Assembly: GCF_034424625.1 (NCBI RefSeq)
Contig: NZ_CP139976.1
Coordinates: forward strand, 3,348,001 to 3,412,000
Length of the DNA: 64,000 nt
Direction of reading: 5' to 3'
DNA from: Janthinobacterium lividum
GTDB lineage: Bacteria > Pseudomonadota > Gammaproteobacteria > Burkholderiales > Burkholderiaceae_D
Both the position numbers and the translations under genes were made by a program. Below are positions 1-7,700 of the stretch, in pieces. Under the pieces are notes generated by a model, which saw nothing but the letters and a program-made list of their open reading frames with translations, ran no database searches and was not told where the DNA came from. Position 1 is the stretch's first letter; every line of letters starts with the position of its first letter.

Positions 1-327
1 GATCAGGGGCGACTGCTGTAATGCGGCCGGGGTAAGGCCGAACAGGCTGCTGCGTCCATCGCTGGGATCGGGTTGGCGGCTGACCAGGCCGTCACGTTCC
101 ATGCGCGCCAGCGTGGCCGCCATGGTCGGCTGCTCGACGGCAGCGGCCACGGTCAGTGCTTTCTGCGTCAGCTGCGCGCCATTTGCCAGTTCGTAAAATA
201 CGGGCAACTGGCCCGGCGCCATGCCGATCAGCTTGAGCTTGCGCTCGATGACCCTGGCAAACAGGCGTGCAGCCCGGCTCGTCATGTGGCCTGCGGACTG
301 CTCTTTCTGGAAGTCGATCACGAACAT
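1..327 (-). CDS. MarR-family transcriptional regulator (partial, 3' end outside window)
   Basis: The 109 codons present, read leftward from an ATG at 327, begin MFVIDFQKEQSAG and contain a winged-helix segment of MarR type: a recognition-helix-like stretch (ALTVAAAVEQPTMAATLARM) followed by the wing (ERDGLVSRQPDPSDGRSS), which is the most conserved part of the family. A GGGG run just upstream of the ATG can serve as ribosome binding site. MarR proteins are dimeric repressors that usually control their own promoter and a neighbouring efflux or stress gene; two palindromes directly upstream (344-385) fit autoregulation. The C-terminal dimerisation helix lies beyond position 1, so the ligand class and target cannot be judged. 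Confidence 0.85.
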   Translation of the reverse strand, partial: MFVIDFQKEQSAGHMTSRAARLFARVIERKLKLIGMAPGQLPVFYELANGAQLTQKALTVAAAVEQPTMAATLARMERDGLVSRQPDPSDGRSSLFGLTPAALQQSPLI

Positions 328-343
328 CCCCGGTGAAAAGAAT

Positions 344-385
344 ATAGCATGCTATCATAATTTCGATGAGCATAGCAGGCTATGC
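344..385. promoter_or_regulatory. two palindromes, candidate MarR operators
   Basis: ATAGCATGCTAT at 344-355 is a perfect 12-bp palindrome. GCATAGC-AG-GCTATGC at 370-385 has perfect 7-bp arms. The two share the half-site GCTAT and their centres lie about 28 bp apart, close to three helical turns. A possible -10 (TATGAT, minus strand, 354-359) touches the first palindrome, so binding there would block the regulator's own promoter. MarR proteins bind such palindromes; the assignment to this regulator is inferred from position. Confidence 0.55.
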
Positions 386-409
386 ATTTTTTCAGGCGGC
401 CGGAAATGC

Positions 410-435
410 AAAAACCGCCCGAAGGCGGTTTTTTT
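410..435 (-). terminator. rho-independent terminator, probably bidirectional
   Basis: AAAAACCGCC-CGAA-GGCGGTTTTTTT forms a GC stem with a four-base loop, flanked by A and T runs, so it can stop transcripts from either side. It lies 25 bp beyond the stop codon of the leftward lpxO gene, its most likely client, and protects the MarR promoter from readthrough. Confidence 0.85.
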
Positions 436-460
436 ACGTGGCAATGAACGCTGCCGGCGT

Positions 461-1360
461 TTAGATAAAATAGATCAGCGCGATGACGCCCACGACCAGC
501 GCCACGCGGGTGACCTGGTAGGCCGTCTTGTTCCACGCCTTGAAGCGGCGGCGGTACTGGCCCATGGTCCAGGAAATCTGGAACAGCTTGCTCACGCCGC
601 CCACCTGGTCGCCCAGTTCGTTCGGCGAGGCGGCGGCCGTCATCAGGGTGCGGCCCAGCCAGCGGTTCAAGCCTTGCGCCCAGCGGTAGCGCATCGGGCG
701 CTCGATGTCGCAGAACAGGATGATGCGGTCGCTGTCGGCGTCGTTGCGGGCCCAGTGGATATACGTTTCATCGAACATCACGGCCTGGCCGTCGCGCCAG
801 CTGTGGCGCTCGCCATCGACGTCGATGAAGCAGCGGTCGTCGTTCGGCGTCTGCAAGCCCAGGTGGTAGCGCAGGGAGCCGGCGAACGGGTCGCGGTGCG
901 GGTTGAGCTTGCCGCCTTGCGGCAGTTCCGCGAACATGGCCGCCTTGATCGAGGGAATCGATTGCAGCAGCGCATAGGTTTGCGGGCACATCTGTTGCGC
1001 CGACGGGTGGTTCGCGTCATACCATTTCAGGTAGAAACGCTTCCAGCCATACTTGAAGAAGGAATTGAAACCCACGTCATTGTTCTTTTCCGCGGCCTTG
1101 ATCTTTTTCATTTCCTGCATGCGCAGCGCCTCATCGCGGATGATTTGCCAGTTCTGCTGCAGCGGCGCCAGTTCCGGGAATTGATCGACGGAAAGGTATG
1201 GCGTGGCCGGCACCTTGGAAAAGGTGTGCATGAACAGGTTCAGCGGCGCCATGAACGAGGAATGATCGAAGATCTGGCGGCGAAACGGCAGGCGCACCTT
1301 GCCACGAAAATGAATATGTAAAACGGAAAACACAAAAATGCCCAGCAAGGCCCACTTCAT
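461..1360 (-). CDS. lpxO: LpxO-type lipid A 2-hydroxylase (aspartyl/asparaginyl beta-hydroxylase family)
   Basis: The 299-residue protein has the architecture of LpxO: an N-terminal membrane anchor (WALLGIFVFSVLHIHFRGKVRL), the conserved RRQIFDHSSFMAPLN and FSKVP segments, a double-stranded beta-helix oxygenase core, and a C-terminal hydrophobic tail (VTRVALVVGVIALIYFI). The iron ligands are visible as HRD in KLNPHRDPFAG and the distal histidine in ETYIHWARN. LpxO uses Fe(II), O2 and 2-oxoglutarate at the inner membrane to 2-hydroxylate a secondary acyl chain of lipid A. I chose the ATG at 1360 because GAGG precedes it by six bases; a TTG two codons upstream is less likely. Length matches the Salmonella enzyme. 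It stands alone, with its own promoter-like site and terminator. Confidence 0.85.
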   Translation of the reverse strand: MKWALLGIFVFSVLHIHFRGKVRLPFRRQIFDHSSFMAPLNLFMHTFSKVPATPYLSVDQFPELAPLQQNWQIIRDEALRMQEMKKIKAAEKNNDVGFNSFFKYGWKRFYLKWYDANHPSAQQMCPQTYALLQSIPSIKAAMFAELPQGGKLNPHRDPFAGSLRYHLGLQTPNDDRCFIDVDGERHSWRDGQAVMFDETYIHWARNDADSDRIILFCDIERPMRYRWAQGLNRWLGRTLMTAAASPNELGDQVGGVSKLFQISWTMGQYRRRFKAWNKTAYQVTRVALVVGVIALIYFI

Positions 1361-1389
1361 ACACAACCTCGTTTTTTAAGAATGGGGCA

Positions 1390-1395
1390 ATTATA
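1390..1395 (-). promoter_or_regulatory. candidate -10 element for lpxO
   Basis: Read leftward, the sequence contains a consensus TATAAT 30 bp before the lpxO start. The region 17 bp further upstream (GGGTGG) does not resemble a -35 box, so only the -10 is supported. Confidence 0.4.
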
Positions 1396-1503
1396 ACCAG
1401 TTAATGCCATCGCCACCCCGGGCCACGGTGAAGGAAAGATGAAGCGGCGCACGGGAGAGCTCTGTCCTACAATGGCTGTTCTCCACACTGATACGAGGTA
1501 ACA

Positions 1504-1938
1504 ATGGAAATCTGGCACGCACCGCTCGACCTGGCCACCCTCAACGCCGCCAGCGAGGGCACGGCCATGCGCCACCTGGGCATCGCATTCACGGCCTTCG
1601 GCCCCGACTGGATCGAAGCGACCATGCCCGTCGACCACCGCACCATGCAGCCATTCAAGCTGCTGCATGGCGGCGCTTCCGTGCTGCTGGCCGAAACCCT
1701 GGGCAGCATGGCCGCGAATGCCTGCCTCGATTCCAGCCGGCAGGTGAGCGTGGGCCAGGAAATCAATGCCAACCACGTGCGCGGCGTGCGTGGCGGCCAT
1801 GTGACGGGGCGCGCCACGCCGATCCACCGGGGTCGCACCAGCCAGGTCTGGGAAATCCGCATCACCGATGATGACGGCAAACTATGCTGCATTTCGCGCA
1901 TCACCATGGCTGTCATCGATGCCCCGGGCGCGGGCTGA
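1504..1938 (+). CDS. hot-dog fold acyl-CoA thioesterase (YdiI/MenI-YbdB type)
   Basis: The 144-residue protein has the hot-dog fold signature LLHGGASVLLAETLGSMAAN, in which the glutamate after the HGG turn is the catalytic base in the YdiI/EntH group. The downstream INANHVRGVRGGHVTGRA strand and the closing WEIRITDDDGKLCCISRITM strand are also typical, and the length is right. Family members hydrolyse aromatic or fatty acyl-CoA (1,4-dihydroxy-2-naphthoyl-CoA in MenI) or proofread misloaded carrier proteins. No menaquinone or siderophore genes are nearby, so the substrate is open. A TACAAT hexamer at about 1467-1472 is a reasonable -10. The gene is transcribed alone, divergently from lpxO. Confidence 0.8.
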   Translation: MEIWHAPLDLATLNAASEGTAMRHLGIAFTAFGPDWIEATMPVDHRTMQPFKLLHGGASVLLAETLGSMAANACLDSSRQVSVGQEINANHVRGVRGGHVTGRATPIHRGRTSQVWEIRITDDDGKLCCISRITMAVIDAPGAG

Positions 1939-2008
1939 TACGTCCCATCTTGACTTGCGTCAAGGCATTAAAAGCGAGCGCGTGGAATCATAAATAACGC
2001 TGTTCGCT

Positions 2009-2206
2009 TATAATTCAGTGTGCTGTTGTAGGGCGTGAGGGTATGTCCCGCGCGCCTGCATTGCCCGAAATTAGAAGCTGACTGCCCAAAAAACGCCAGT
2101 TAGAGACCCATCCTGCGCCATGCAGGAACGGCAACACGACGGCGAGCAGATCGCTGGTTTTTAGTTAACCAGCAACAATCAACTTTATTACAGGGCACTA
2201 ACAACA
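2009..2206 (+). promoter_or_regulatory. promoter-like site and long structured leader of the chemoreceptor gene
   Basis: TATAAT at 2009-2014 is a consensus -10 without a clear -35. Between it and the start at 2207 lie about 190 bases with three hairpins: CTGACTG/CAGTTAG (2078-2103, one G-U pair), TCCTGC-GCCAT-GCAGGA (2111-2127), and GCTGGTT/AACCAGC (2153-2173) with a seven-base loop. No good Shine-Dalgarno sequence is placed before the ATG, so translation may depend on leader structure. I could not match it to a known riboswitch class. Confidence 0.35.
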
Positions 2207-3787
2207 ATGATGTCATTCAATCGTTTGACGATAGGCGCGCGCCTGAGCGCAGGCTTCGGGCTGCTGGTGCTGCTCATGCTGGTGCTGGCTGCCTTCGCAC
2301 TGCTGCGCATCGGCGCCATCTCCGGCGCCATGGACGCGCAAGAAAAAGTACAACTGGAAAAACTCGAACCCCTGTACGTGGCGCGCGAAGCGCTCGACCA
2401 GACGGGCCTGGCCGCCCGCAACGCATATATCTTCCACGACCAGGCCGCCGCCGAAAAAGAGCTGGCCATCCTCGACAGCCAGAAGGCGCTGTACCTGGAA
2501 GCGCTGGCCCGCCTGGCGCCGCAGTTCGCCGGCGATGCGCAATTCGAGAAAGTCAGCACGGGCCTCAAAACCATGGCGCGGGAATTGCAGCGTCCGCGCC
2601 AGTTCCGCGCCACGGGACAGATGGAGCAGTATGGCACCTTCCTCGTCGAGGAGTGCAGCCCTTTGCGGCGCCAGATCGTCGCCGATATCGATACGGTGCT
2701 GAAAAACGTGCAGCGCGAATCGGAGCAGGCCAGCGTGGCCGCGCGCGCCATCTACGGCCAGTCGCTGCGCTGGATCGGCGTGCTGGCCGCGCTCAGCGTG
2801 CTCATTTGCATTGCGGTCGCCACCGTCATCACGCGCGGCCTGCTGCGCCAGCTGGGCGGCGAACCGGCATATGCGGCCTCGATTGCCGGGCGCATCGCGC
2901 TCGGTGAACTGGCCATCGACGTGCATACGCGCCATGGCGACGACAGCAGCCTGCTGTTTGCCATCAAGACCATGCGCGACAACCTGGCCGCCATCGTCGG
3001 CAAGGTGCGCCACGGCACGGAAAGCATCGCCATGGCTTCGACCGAGATCGCTACGGGCAACCGCGATCTGTCGCAGCGCACGGAGCAGCAGGCCGGCTCG
3101 CTGGAAGAAGTGGCGTCATCGATGGAGGAACTGATTTCCACCGTGCGCCAGAATGCGGACAACGCCCAGCAGGCGAACCGCCTGGCGCGCGAAGCGTCGA
3201 AGGTGTCGGAGCAGGGCGGCAAGGCGGTGGCCGAAGTGGTGCATACGATGGGCCTGATCAATGCCTCGTCGAACAAGATCGTCGACATCATCGGCGTGAT
3301 CGACAGCATCGCCTTCCAGACGAATATCCTGGCCTTGAACGCGGCAGTGGAAGCGGCGCGCGCCGGCGAGCAGGGACGCGGTTTTGCCGTCGTCGCCACG
3401 GAAGTGCGCAGCCTGGCGCAACGCTCTAGCGCCGCCGCACGCGAAATCAAGGCCCTGATCGACGATTCCGTCAGCAAGGTGGGTACCGGAACCTTGCTCG
3501 TCGAGCAGGCCGGCGTCACCATGCACGACGTGGTGGCCGGCATCGGCAGGGTGACGGGCATCATGGCCGAGATCAGCCACGCCACGCAGGAGCAGGGCGC
3601 CGGCATCGAGCAAGTCAACCGCGCCATCGTCGACATGGACCGCGTGACCCAGCAAAACGCGGCCCTGGTCGAGCAGGCGGCCGCCGCCGCGCAGGAATTG
3701 CAGCAGCAGGCGGCGCAGCTGGAACAGGAAGTGGGCATCTTCAAACTGGCCAAGCCGGCCAACGGACCGCTGCGCCTGGCGGCTTGA
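2207..3787 (+). CDS. methyl-accepting chemotaxis protein
   Basis: The 526-residue receptor has a first membrane helix at about 11-32 ([20 protein letters not shown]), a periplasmic four-helix-type ligand domain, a second membrane helix at about 187-208, a HAMP linker and a long coiled-coil signalling domain. The hairpin tip that binds CheA/CheW is clear ([20 protein letters not shown], then [20 protein letters not shown]). Glutamine/glutamate methylation sites occur in both flanking helices. The C-terminus (GPLRLAA) lacks the NWETF-type tether for CheR/CheB. Two ATGs are adjacent at 2207 and 2210. The gene is alone; no che genes are near, so it feeds a distant chemotaxis array. The ligand is unknown. 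Confidence 0.93.
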   Translation: MMSFNRLTIGARLSAGFGLLVLLMLVLAAFALLRIGAISGAMDAQEKVQLEKLEPLYVAREALDQTGLAARNAYIFHDQAAAEKELAILDSQKALYLEALARLAPQFAGDAQFEKVSTGLKTMARELQRPRQFRATGQMEQYGTFLVEECSPLRRQIVADIDTVLKNVQRESEQASVAARAIYGQSLRWIGVLAALSVLICIAVATVITRGLLRQLGGEPAYAASIAGRIALGELAIDVHTRHGDDSSLLFAIKTMRDNLAAIVGKVRHGTESIAMASTEIATGNRDLSQRTEQQAGSLEEVASSMEELISTVRQNADNAQQANRLAREASKVSEQGGKAVAEVVHTMGLINASSNKIVDIIGVIDSIAFQTNILALNAAVEAARAGEQGRGFAVVATEVRSLAQRSSAAAREIKALIDDSVSKVGTGTLLVEQAGVTMHDVVAGIGRVTGIMAEISHATQEQGAGIEQVNRAIVDMDRVTQQNAALVEQAAAAAQELQQQAAQLEQEVGIFKLAKPANGPLRLAA

Positions 3788-3874
3788 TGCCGAGAGCGCG
3801 GCAGCACGGCGCGCCATGCGCCAATAGTCGTATTCCGCGCTACAATGAGAGCTGGATCACCGCCAGGACTTCTC

Positions 3875-4411
3875 ATGCAAGTGCGCCGCAGCCATGATCT
3901 ATCCAGCCCGGACGACGACAAACCGGCGCCGCCCGTGCTGCAGCTGGCCCTTGCCGGCCTCGGCTGGGGTTTGCTCACCTGCATGCTGTGCTTTGCCATC
4001 CTGTTCCTCACCAAATGGCTGTTGCCGCCCGAATACTGGGGCGCACACACAGGCCTGTCCAAGTTCAAGCGCGAAATGTCGCTGCCCCTGCTGGTGTTCT
4101 GGGTCGTCATCTATTCTCCCATCCTGGAAACCTTCCTTGGCCAGCTGCTGCCGCTGGAAATCCTCCGGCGCCAGGGCGCCAGCCGCCAGCTGAGCATTTT
4201 TATCGCCACCATCCTGTGGGCCATCGTGCATTTCATCAGCGGCGGCTTGCTGCATGCCATCGTCGCGCTGGGGTCGGGCTCCATGTTCAGTTTTGTCTAC
4301 CTGCGCTACCGCGGCCCCAGTGTCGCCGTTGCCTACGCGACAACGACGTTTGCGCGCGCCTGTAACAATATCGCCATCCTGGTGGCCGTGTTTTACGGCC
4401 TCGACGCCTAA
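3875..4411 (+). CDS. CPBP-like (type II CAAX protease-related) membrane protein, degenerate motif
   Basis: This protein of about 178 residues has four or five membrane helices. The layout resembles CPBP/Abi intramembrane proteases: a glutamate-containing motif in SPILETFLGQLLPLEIL, a following helix with WAIVHFISGG carrying a histidine, and a late polar pair in ARACNNIAIL. The usual EExxxR motif is reduced to ETFLGQ, so the second Glu and the Arg are missing and activity is doubtful. An upstream ATG at 3845 overlaps a TACAAT promoter-like hexamer, so I prefer the ATG at 3875, which has AGGA six bases before it. It is convergent with the MFS gene across a long inverted repeat. No partner gene is evident. 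Confidence 0.6.
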   Translation: MQVRRSHDLSSPDDDKPAPPVLQLALAGLGWGLLTCMLCFAILFLTKWLLPPEYWGAHTGLSKFKREMSLPLLVFWVVIYSPILETFLGQLLPLEILRRQGASRQLSIFIATILWAIVHFISGGLLHAIVALGSGSMFSFVYLRYRGPSVAVAYATTTFARACNNIAILVAVFYGLDA

Positions 4412-4420
4412 AGCACCTTC

Positions 4421-4522
4421 CAAAACCTACTGCGCGTCGGTATAGGCGGCCTGCGATGCTCACCGTACTCTAGTACGGTTACGCTTCTCGACCACCTCTA
4501 CCTTCCGCTCGCTACGGTTTTG
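4421..4522. repeat. about 100-bp imperfect inverted repeat between convergent genes
   Basis: The element starts CAAAACC (4421) and ends GGTTTTG (4522). It has a perfect centre ACCGTACT-CT-AGTACGGT (4462-4479) and imperfectly complementary intervening arms. It can fold into one long hairpin from either strand and may act as a bidirectional terminator. Its right end lies inside the MFS gene and supplies that gene's last residues and stop codon. The shape suggests a dispersed REP/MITE-like element, but no second copy is in this window. Confidence 0.65.
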
Positions 4523-6011
4523 TTAGGCGCTTTTCTTCCTTCCTGAGCAAGTACGGCACCAGCGCCGCCAGCGCCACGGCCAGTAGCGCCAGGCCGTTCA
4601 GCAGCTGACGAAAGGCGGCGTCATAGCTGGCGCGCAGCAGCGTTTCCTGGCCGCCCAGCAGCTGTGTCGCCTGTTGGAGATCGCCGAGCGCGGCGCGGCT
4701 GGCGGCCGCCAATAGCGGTAGATCGGCGGGCAGCTGCCGCGCCAGGGCTACACCGATCAGGCCGGCCAGCACGGCGCCCGCCAGGGCCAGCGCCACGCCA
4801 TCGGCGCTGACGCGCACGGTATTGAAGATACCCGTCGCCATGCCGGCCCGCTCCGTTTCCACCACGCTCAGGGCCATGCCATCCATCAAGCCCCACGGCA
4901 AGCCGATGCCCACGCCGATCAGCAGCAGGGGGCCGGTCAGTTCGCCAGCGTCGCCGCCGCCCAGCACCTGCGCCAGCCAGGCCAGGCCCGCCGCGGCCAG
5001 CAGCAATCCCGCCGCGCACAGGGCGCCGCTCCCCACCCAGCGCGACAGCAGCGCCGCCAGCATGGGCACGAGCAGCAATGGCGCGGCCAGGGCGATCATC
5101 AAACGGCCTGCCGCCAGCGCGGACATGCTGTCGATGCCGATGAAGCGCCCCGGCAGCATGACGATCAGCACGATGAACAGGAAGGCGGGCGAAGCGGCCA
5201 GCACTTGCACGGCGACAAAGCGACGCTGGCGGAACAGCGACAAATCCAGCATGGGCCGCGCCGTCCTGCGCTCGATCGCGCCAAAGGCGAGAAACAGCAG
5301 CATGGACGAGGCGACGGACAGCAGCACGGCGCCGTTGCGCCAGCCGTGTTCGGGCGCCAGCAGCATGCCCAGGGTCAACAGGCCCAGCGCGGCGGTGAAG
5401 CTGAGGGCGCCGGGCCAGTCCAGCCGGCCCTTGCCGCGCGCCGGATCGGCCGGCACGCTGCTCCATACCAGCAGCATGCCGATGGCGCCCAGCGCGGCCG
5501 TGGCATAAAAGATGGCGGGCCAGCGGGCCAGTGCCAGCATGGCGCCGGCCGCCAGCGGACCGAAGGCCAGGCCCAGGCCGAATGTCGTGCCCAGCACGCT
5601 CATCACGCGGCTGCGCGCCGCGCCGTGGAACAGGGGCGCCAGCGAAGACATGGCGGCGGCGAATGCGGCCGCGCCGCCCAGGCCTTGCACGAAGCGCAGC
5701 GCGGCGATCCATGCCACCGATGGCGCGTGGGCAATGGCCAGGGTCGCCACGCAAAACAGCGCCAGCCCCGCCAGCCAGACGCGGCGCCGTCCCAGCACGT
5801 CCGTCAGGCTGCCGGCCACCATCATGGCGCTGCCATAGCTGAGGATATACGCATTGATGACCCAGTTCAGGGCGGCAGCGCTGCCGTGCAATTCGGCGCC
5901 GAGGGCGGGCAAGGCCACGGCCGGACCCGTGAAACACAGGGGAATCAGCAAGCCCGTCAGGCAAGCGGCCAGCACTTGCAGGGGGAGTGAAAGACGTGAG
6001 GAATGGGGCAT
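4512..6011 (-). CDS. MFS drug/solute exporter, 14-helix EmrB/QacA type
   Basis: The 499-residue protein contains about fourteen hydrophobic helices. It has the MFS loop motif LTDVLGRRRVWLAGL after helix 2 and the antiporter-type segment FVQGLGGAAAFAAAMSSLAPLF. Proton-driven exporters of this group expel toxic organic compounds or metabolites. The start at 6011 (MPHSSRLSLPL) leaves a normal first helix; longer readings to 6407 would cover the promoter and the start of the divergent LysR gene. The final codons and stop lie in the inverted repeat at 4421-4522, so the native C-terminus may have been replaced. The divergent LysR gene is the probable regulator; the substrate is unknown. Confidence 0.88.
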   Translation of the reverse strand: MPHSSRLSLPLQVLAACLTGLLIPLCFTGPAVALPALGAELHGSAAALNWVINAYILSYGSAMMVAGSLTDVLGRRRVWLAGLALFCVATLAIAHAPSVAWIAALRFVQGLGGAAAFAAAMSSLAPLFHGAARSRVMSVLGTTFGLGLAFGPLAAGAMLALARWPAIFYATAALGAIGMLLVWSSVPADPARGKGRLDWPGALSFTAALGLLTLGMLLAPEHGWRNGAVLLSVASSMLLFLAFGAIERRTARPMLDLSLFRQRRFVAVQVLAASPAFLFIVLIVMLPGRFIGIDSMSALAAGRLMIALAAPLLLVPMLAALLSRWVGSGALCAAGLLLAAAGLAWLAQVLGGGDAGELTGPLLLIGVGIGLPWGLMDGMALSVVETERAGMATGIFNTVRVSADGVALALAGAVLAGLIGVALARQLPADLPLLAAASRAALGDLQQATQLLGGQETLLRASYDAAFRQLLNGLALLAVALAALVPYLLRKEEKRLTKP

Positions 6012-6093
6012 GGGCGTCGGATAGGAAAGAAGGAGGAGCGAGTATGGCGCGCCCGTCATTGAAGAAAAATGGGCTAAACTGATCAACATATCG

Positions 6094-6105
6094 GACACAA
6101 ATGTC
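6094..6105. promoter_or_regulatory. candidate LysR-type operator in the divergent MFS/LysR intergenic region
   Basis: GACA-CAAA-TGTC is a perfect interrupted palindrome 15 bp before the LysR start and 82 bp from the MFS start. LysR regulators bind such dyads between divergent genes. The assignment rests on symmetry and position only. Confidence 0.35.
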
Positions 6106-6120
6106 TTGAATGGGGAATGA

Positions 6121-7014
6121 ATGGATAGCTTGGGCGGCATCGCCATGTTCGTGCAGGTGGCCGACAGCGGCAGTTTTTCAGCCACGGGCCGGCTGCTGGG
6201 GCTATCTTCGTCGGCGGTCGGCAAGAGCGTGGCGCGCATGGAGGCGCGGCTCGGTGCGCGCCTGTTCCAGCGCAGCACGCGGCACCTGGCATTGACGGCG
6301 GAAGGGGAGAAATTCCTGCAGCGCTGCAAGCGCATCCTGGCCGAGGTGGAAGCGGCCGAGCGTGAGCTGGGGGAATCGGGCGGCGCGCCGAGCGGCCGCC
6401 TTCGCATCAGCCTGCCACGCTACAGCGGCCTGTTCGAGCCGGCCATCGGCGCCTTCATGCAAGCCTACCCGGCCATCGACCTCGACCTCGATTTTTCCGA
6501 CGCCATGGTCAACATCGTCAGCGACGGTTTTGACGCGGCCGTGCGCACGGGCGAGCTGGCCGATTCGGGCTTGATGCGGCGCAAACTGTGTACATTCCGC
6601 CGCCTGCTGGTGGCGTCGCCCGCCTACCTGGCGCGCCATGGCCGGCCCGCCGATGGCGCCGGGCTGCTGCGGCACGCGCGCCTGGACTACCGCTTTCCCG
6701 CCACGGGCCGCCTGGAACAGTGGCCGCTGATGGACGAGGCAAGCCCGCCGGCGCCCGGCATGGTCTGCAACAGCCTGGAAATGCGCATCTTCCTGGTCGT
6801 GCAGGGGCAGGGCATCGCCTACCTGCCCGCATTTGCCGTGCAGCGCGAACTGGCGGCGGGGCAACTGGTCTCGCTGCTGGACGAGCATACGCAGGCGCGC
6901 ACGGCATTCTGGCTGCTGTGGCCGGCCAGCCGCCACCTGCCGCCGCGCTTGCGCGTCTTCATCGATTTCCTGGTGGAGCAGTTACAGGATCAAACTTTTG
7001 GAGCTTTGCCATGA
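6121..7014 (+). CDS. LysR-family transcriptional regulator
   Basis: The 297-residue protein has an N-terminal winged helix (MFVQVADSGSFSATGRLLGLSSSAVGKSVARMEARLGARLF) with the classic QRSTRHLALTAEG wing. A periplasmic-binding-like effector domain follows (FDAAVRTGELADSGLMRR, then LEMRIFLVVQGQGIAYLPAFAVQREL). It belongs to the large group of LysR proteins regulating adjacent divergent transporters. A GGGGA element precedes the ATG. It is translationally coupled to the next gene (ATGA overlap at 7011). Its likely targets are the divergent exporter and its own operon; the inducer is unknown. Confidence 0.93.
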   Translation: MDSLGGIAMFVQVADSGSFSATGRLLGLSSSAVGKSVARMEARLGARLFQRSTRHLALTAEGEKFLQRCKRILAEVEAAERELGESGGAPSGRLRISLPRYSGLFEPAIGAFMQAYPAIDLDLDFSDAMVNIVSDGFDAAVRTGELADSGLMRRKLCTFRRLLVASPAYLARHGRPADGAGLLRHARLDYRFPATGRLEQWPLMDEASPPAPGMVCNSLEMRIFLVVQGQGIAYLPAFAVQRELAAGQLVSLLDEHTQARTAFWLLWPASRHLPPRLRVFIDFLVEQLQDQTFGALP

Positions 7015-7655
7015 CGCAGGATGTTTCCCTGACGCCCTTGCAGTTGCATGTGGCTGGCGCCACCGTGCGCCACGCGCATCCGTTTCCCATGCCGCAGCTG
7101 ACCCCGCAGGAACCGCTGACGGCGGCCCTGCGCGACGGCTGGGTACGGCCATTGTATATGGGCTTGCACCAGCCTCAGGCGCAGGCATGCCTGGCCCGGC
7201 TGGCGCAGGCCGACGATACCGTCATCGCCCGCCTGCTGGGGCAATTCGACTGGCGCAGCCGCACGGCGGGCGCCTATCTGGCCGCATTGATGCATCGTCC
7301 CGGCTTCACGGACCAGCTGGGCGGCCTGCTGCTGGCCAGTGAAGTCTGCTACGCGGGCAGCGCGTATTGTCTGGCGCTGGCCGCCTTCGACACGCCCGGC
7401 AGCCGCGACTATCTGCACCGCTATCTTGAACATTATTTGCGCCAGCCGCAGCTGCACTTTGATCAGGAGCAAGCCATGGCGGCCATTGCCTACCTGGATG
7501 GCCAGCAGGGCCGGGATGAGGCGGCGCGCCATGCGCCAGCCTGGGCCGATTTTACCGCCAGCCGGCCGGGCCTGGCGCTGGACGCAGCGCTCGCAGCATG
7601 GACTGGCCGCATGGCCACCTTGCGCGCCTTGCAGGCCGCGGCGCCAGGCAAATAG
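7011..7655 (+). CDS. DUF6000-like protein
   Basis: The 214-residue soluble protein shows DGWVRPLYMGL near residue 45, a DWRSRTAGAYLAALM motif, LLLASEVCYAGSAYCLALAAF in the middle and DYLHRYLEHYLRQPQLHFDQEQAMAAIAYLDGQ near the end. This order of motifs resembles DUF6000, a family without known biochemistry whose members often sit near polymorphic toxin or accessory genes; the match is from memory. No signal peptide or membrane segment is present. It overlaps the LysR stop codon (ATGA), so it is co-transcribed with the regulator. Whether it has anything to do with the exporter cannot be told. Confidence 0.6.
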   Translation: MTQDVSLTPLQLHVAGATVRHAHPFPMPQLTPQEPLTAALRDGWVRPLYMGLHQPQAQACLARLAQADDTVIARLLGQFDWRSRTAGAYLAALMHRPGFTDQLGGLLLASEVCYAGSAYCLALAAFDTPGSRDYLHRYLEHYLRQPQLHFDQEQAMAAIAYLDGQQGRDEAARHAPAWADFTASRPGLALDAALAAWTGRMATLRALQAAAPGK

Positions 7656-7700
7656 GCGCGATTCCCCTCAAACTTCGGCGCCGTTGGTATTGTTGGCGGC

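Noticed and set aside
1991..2013. Possible FliA (sigma-28) promoter TAAA...GCTTATAA before the chemoreceptor
   Set aside because: The spacer is 11 bases instead of about 15 and the -10 lacks the CCGATAA core.
2041..2180. Cyclic di-GMP riboswitch in the chemoreceptor leader
   Set aside because: The conserved GGCAAACC and GCAAAGCC-type segments of the class I aptamer are absent; only simple hairpins are seen.
6012..6407. N-terminal extension of the MFS exporter
   Set aside because: The extension would cover the divergent promoter region and the start of the LysR gene, and MFS homology begins only at the ATG at 6011.
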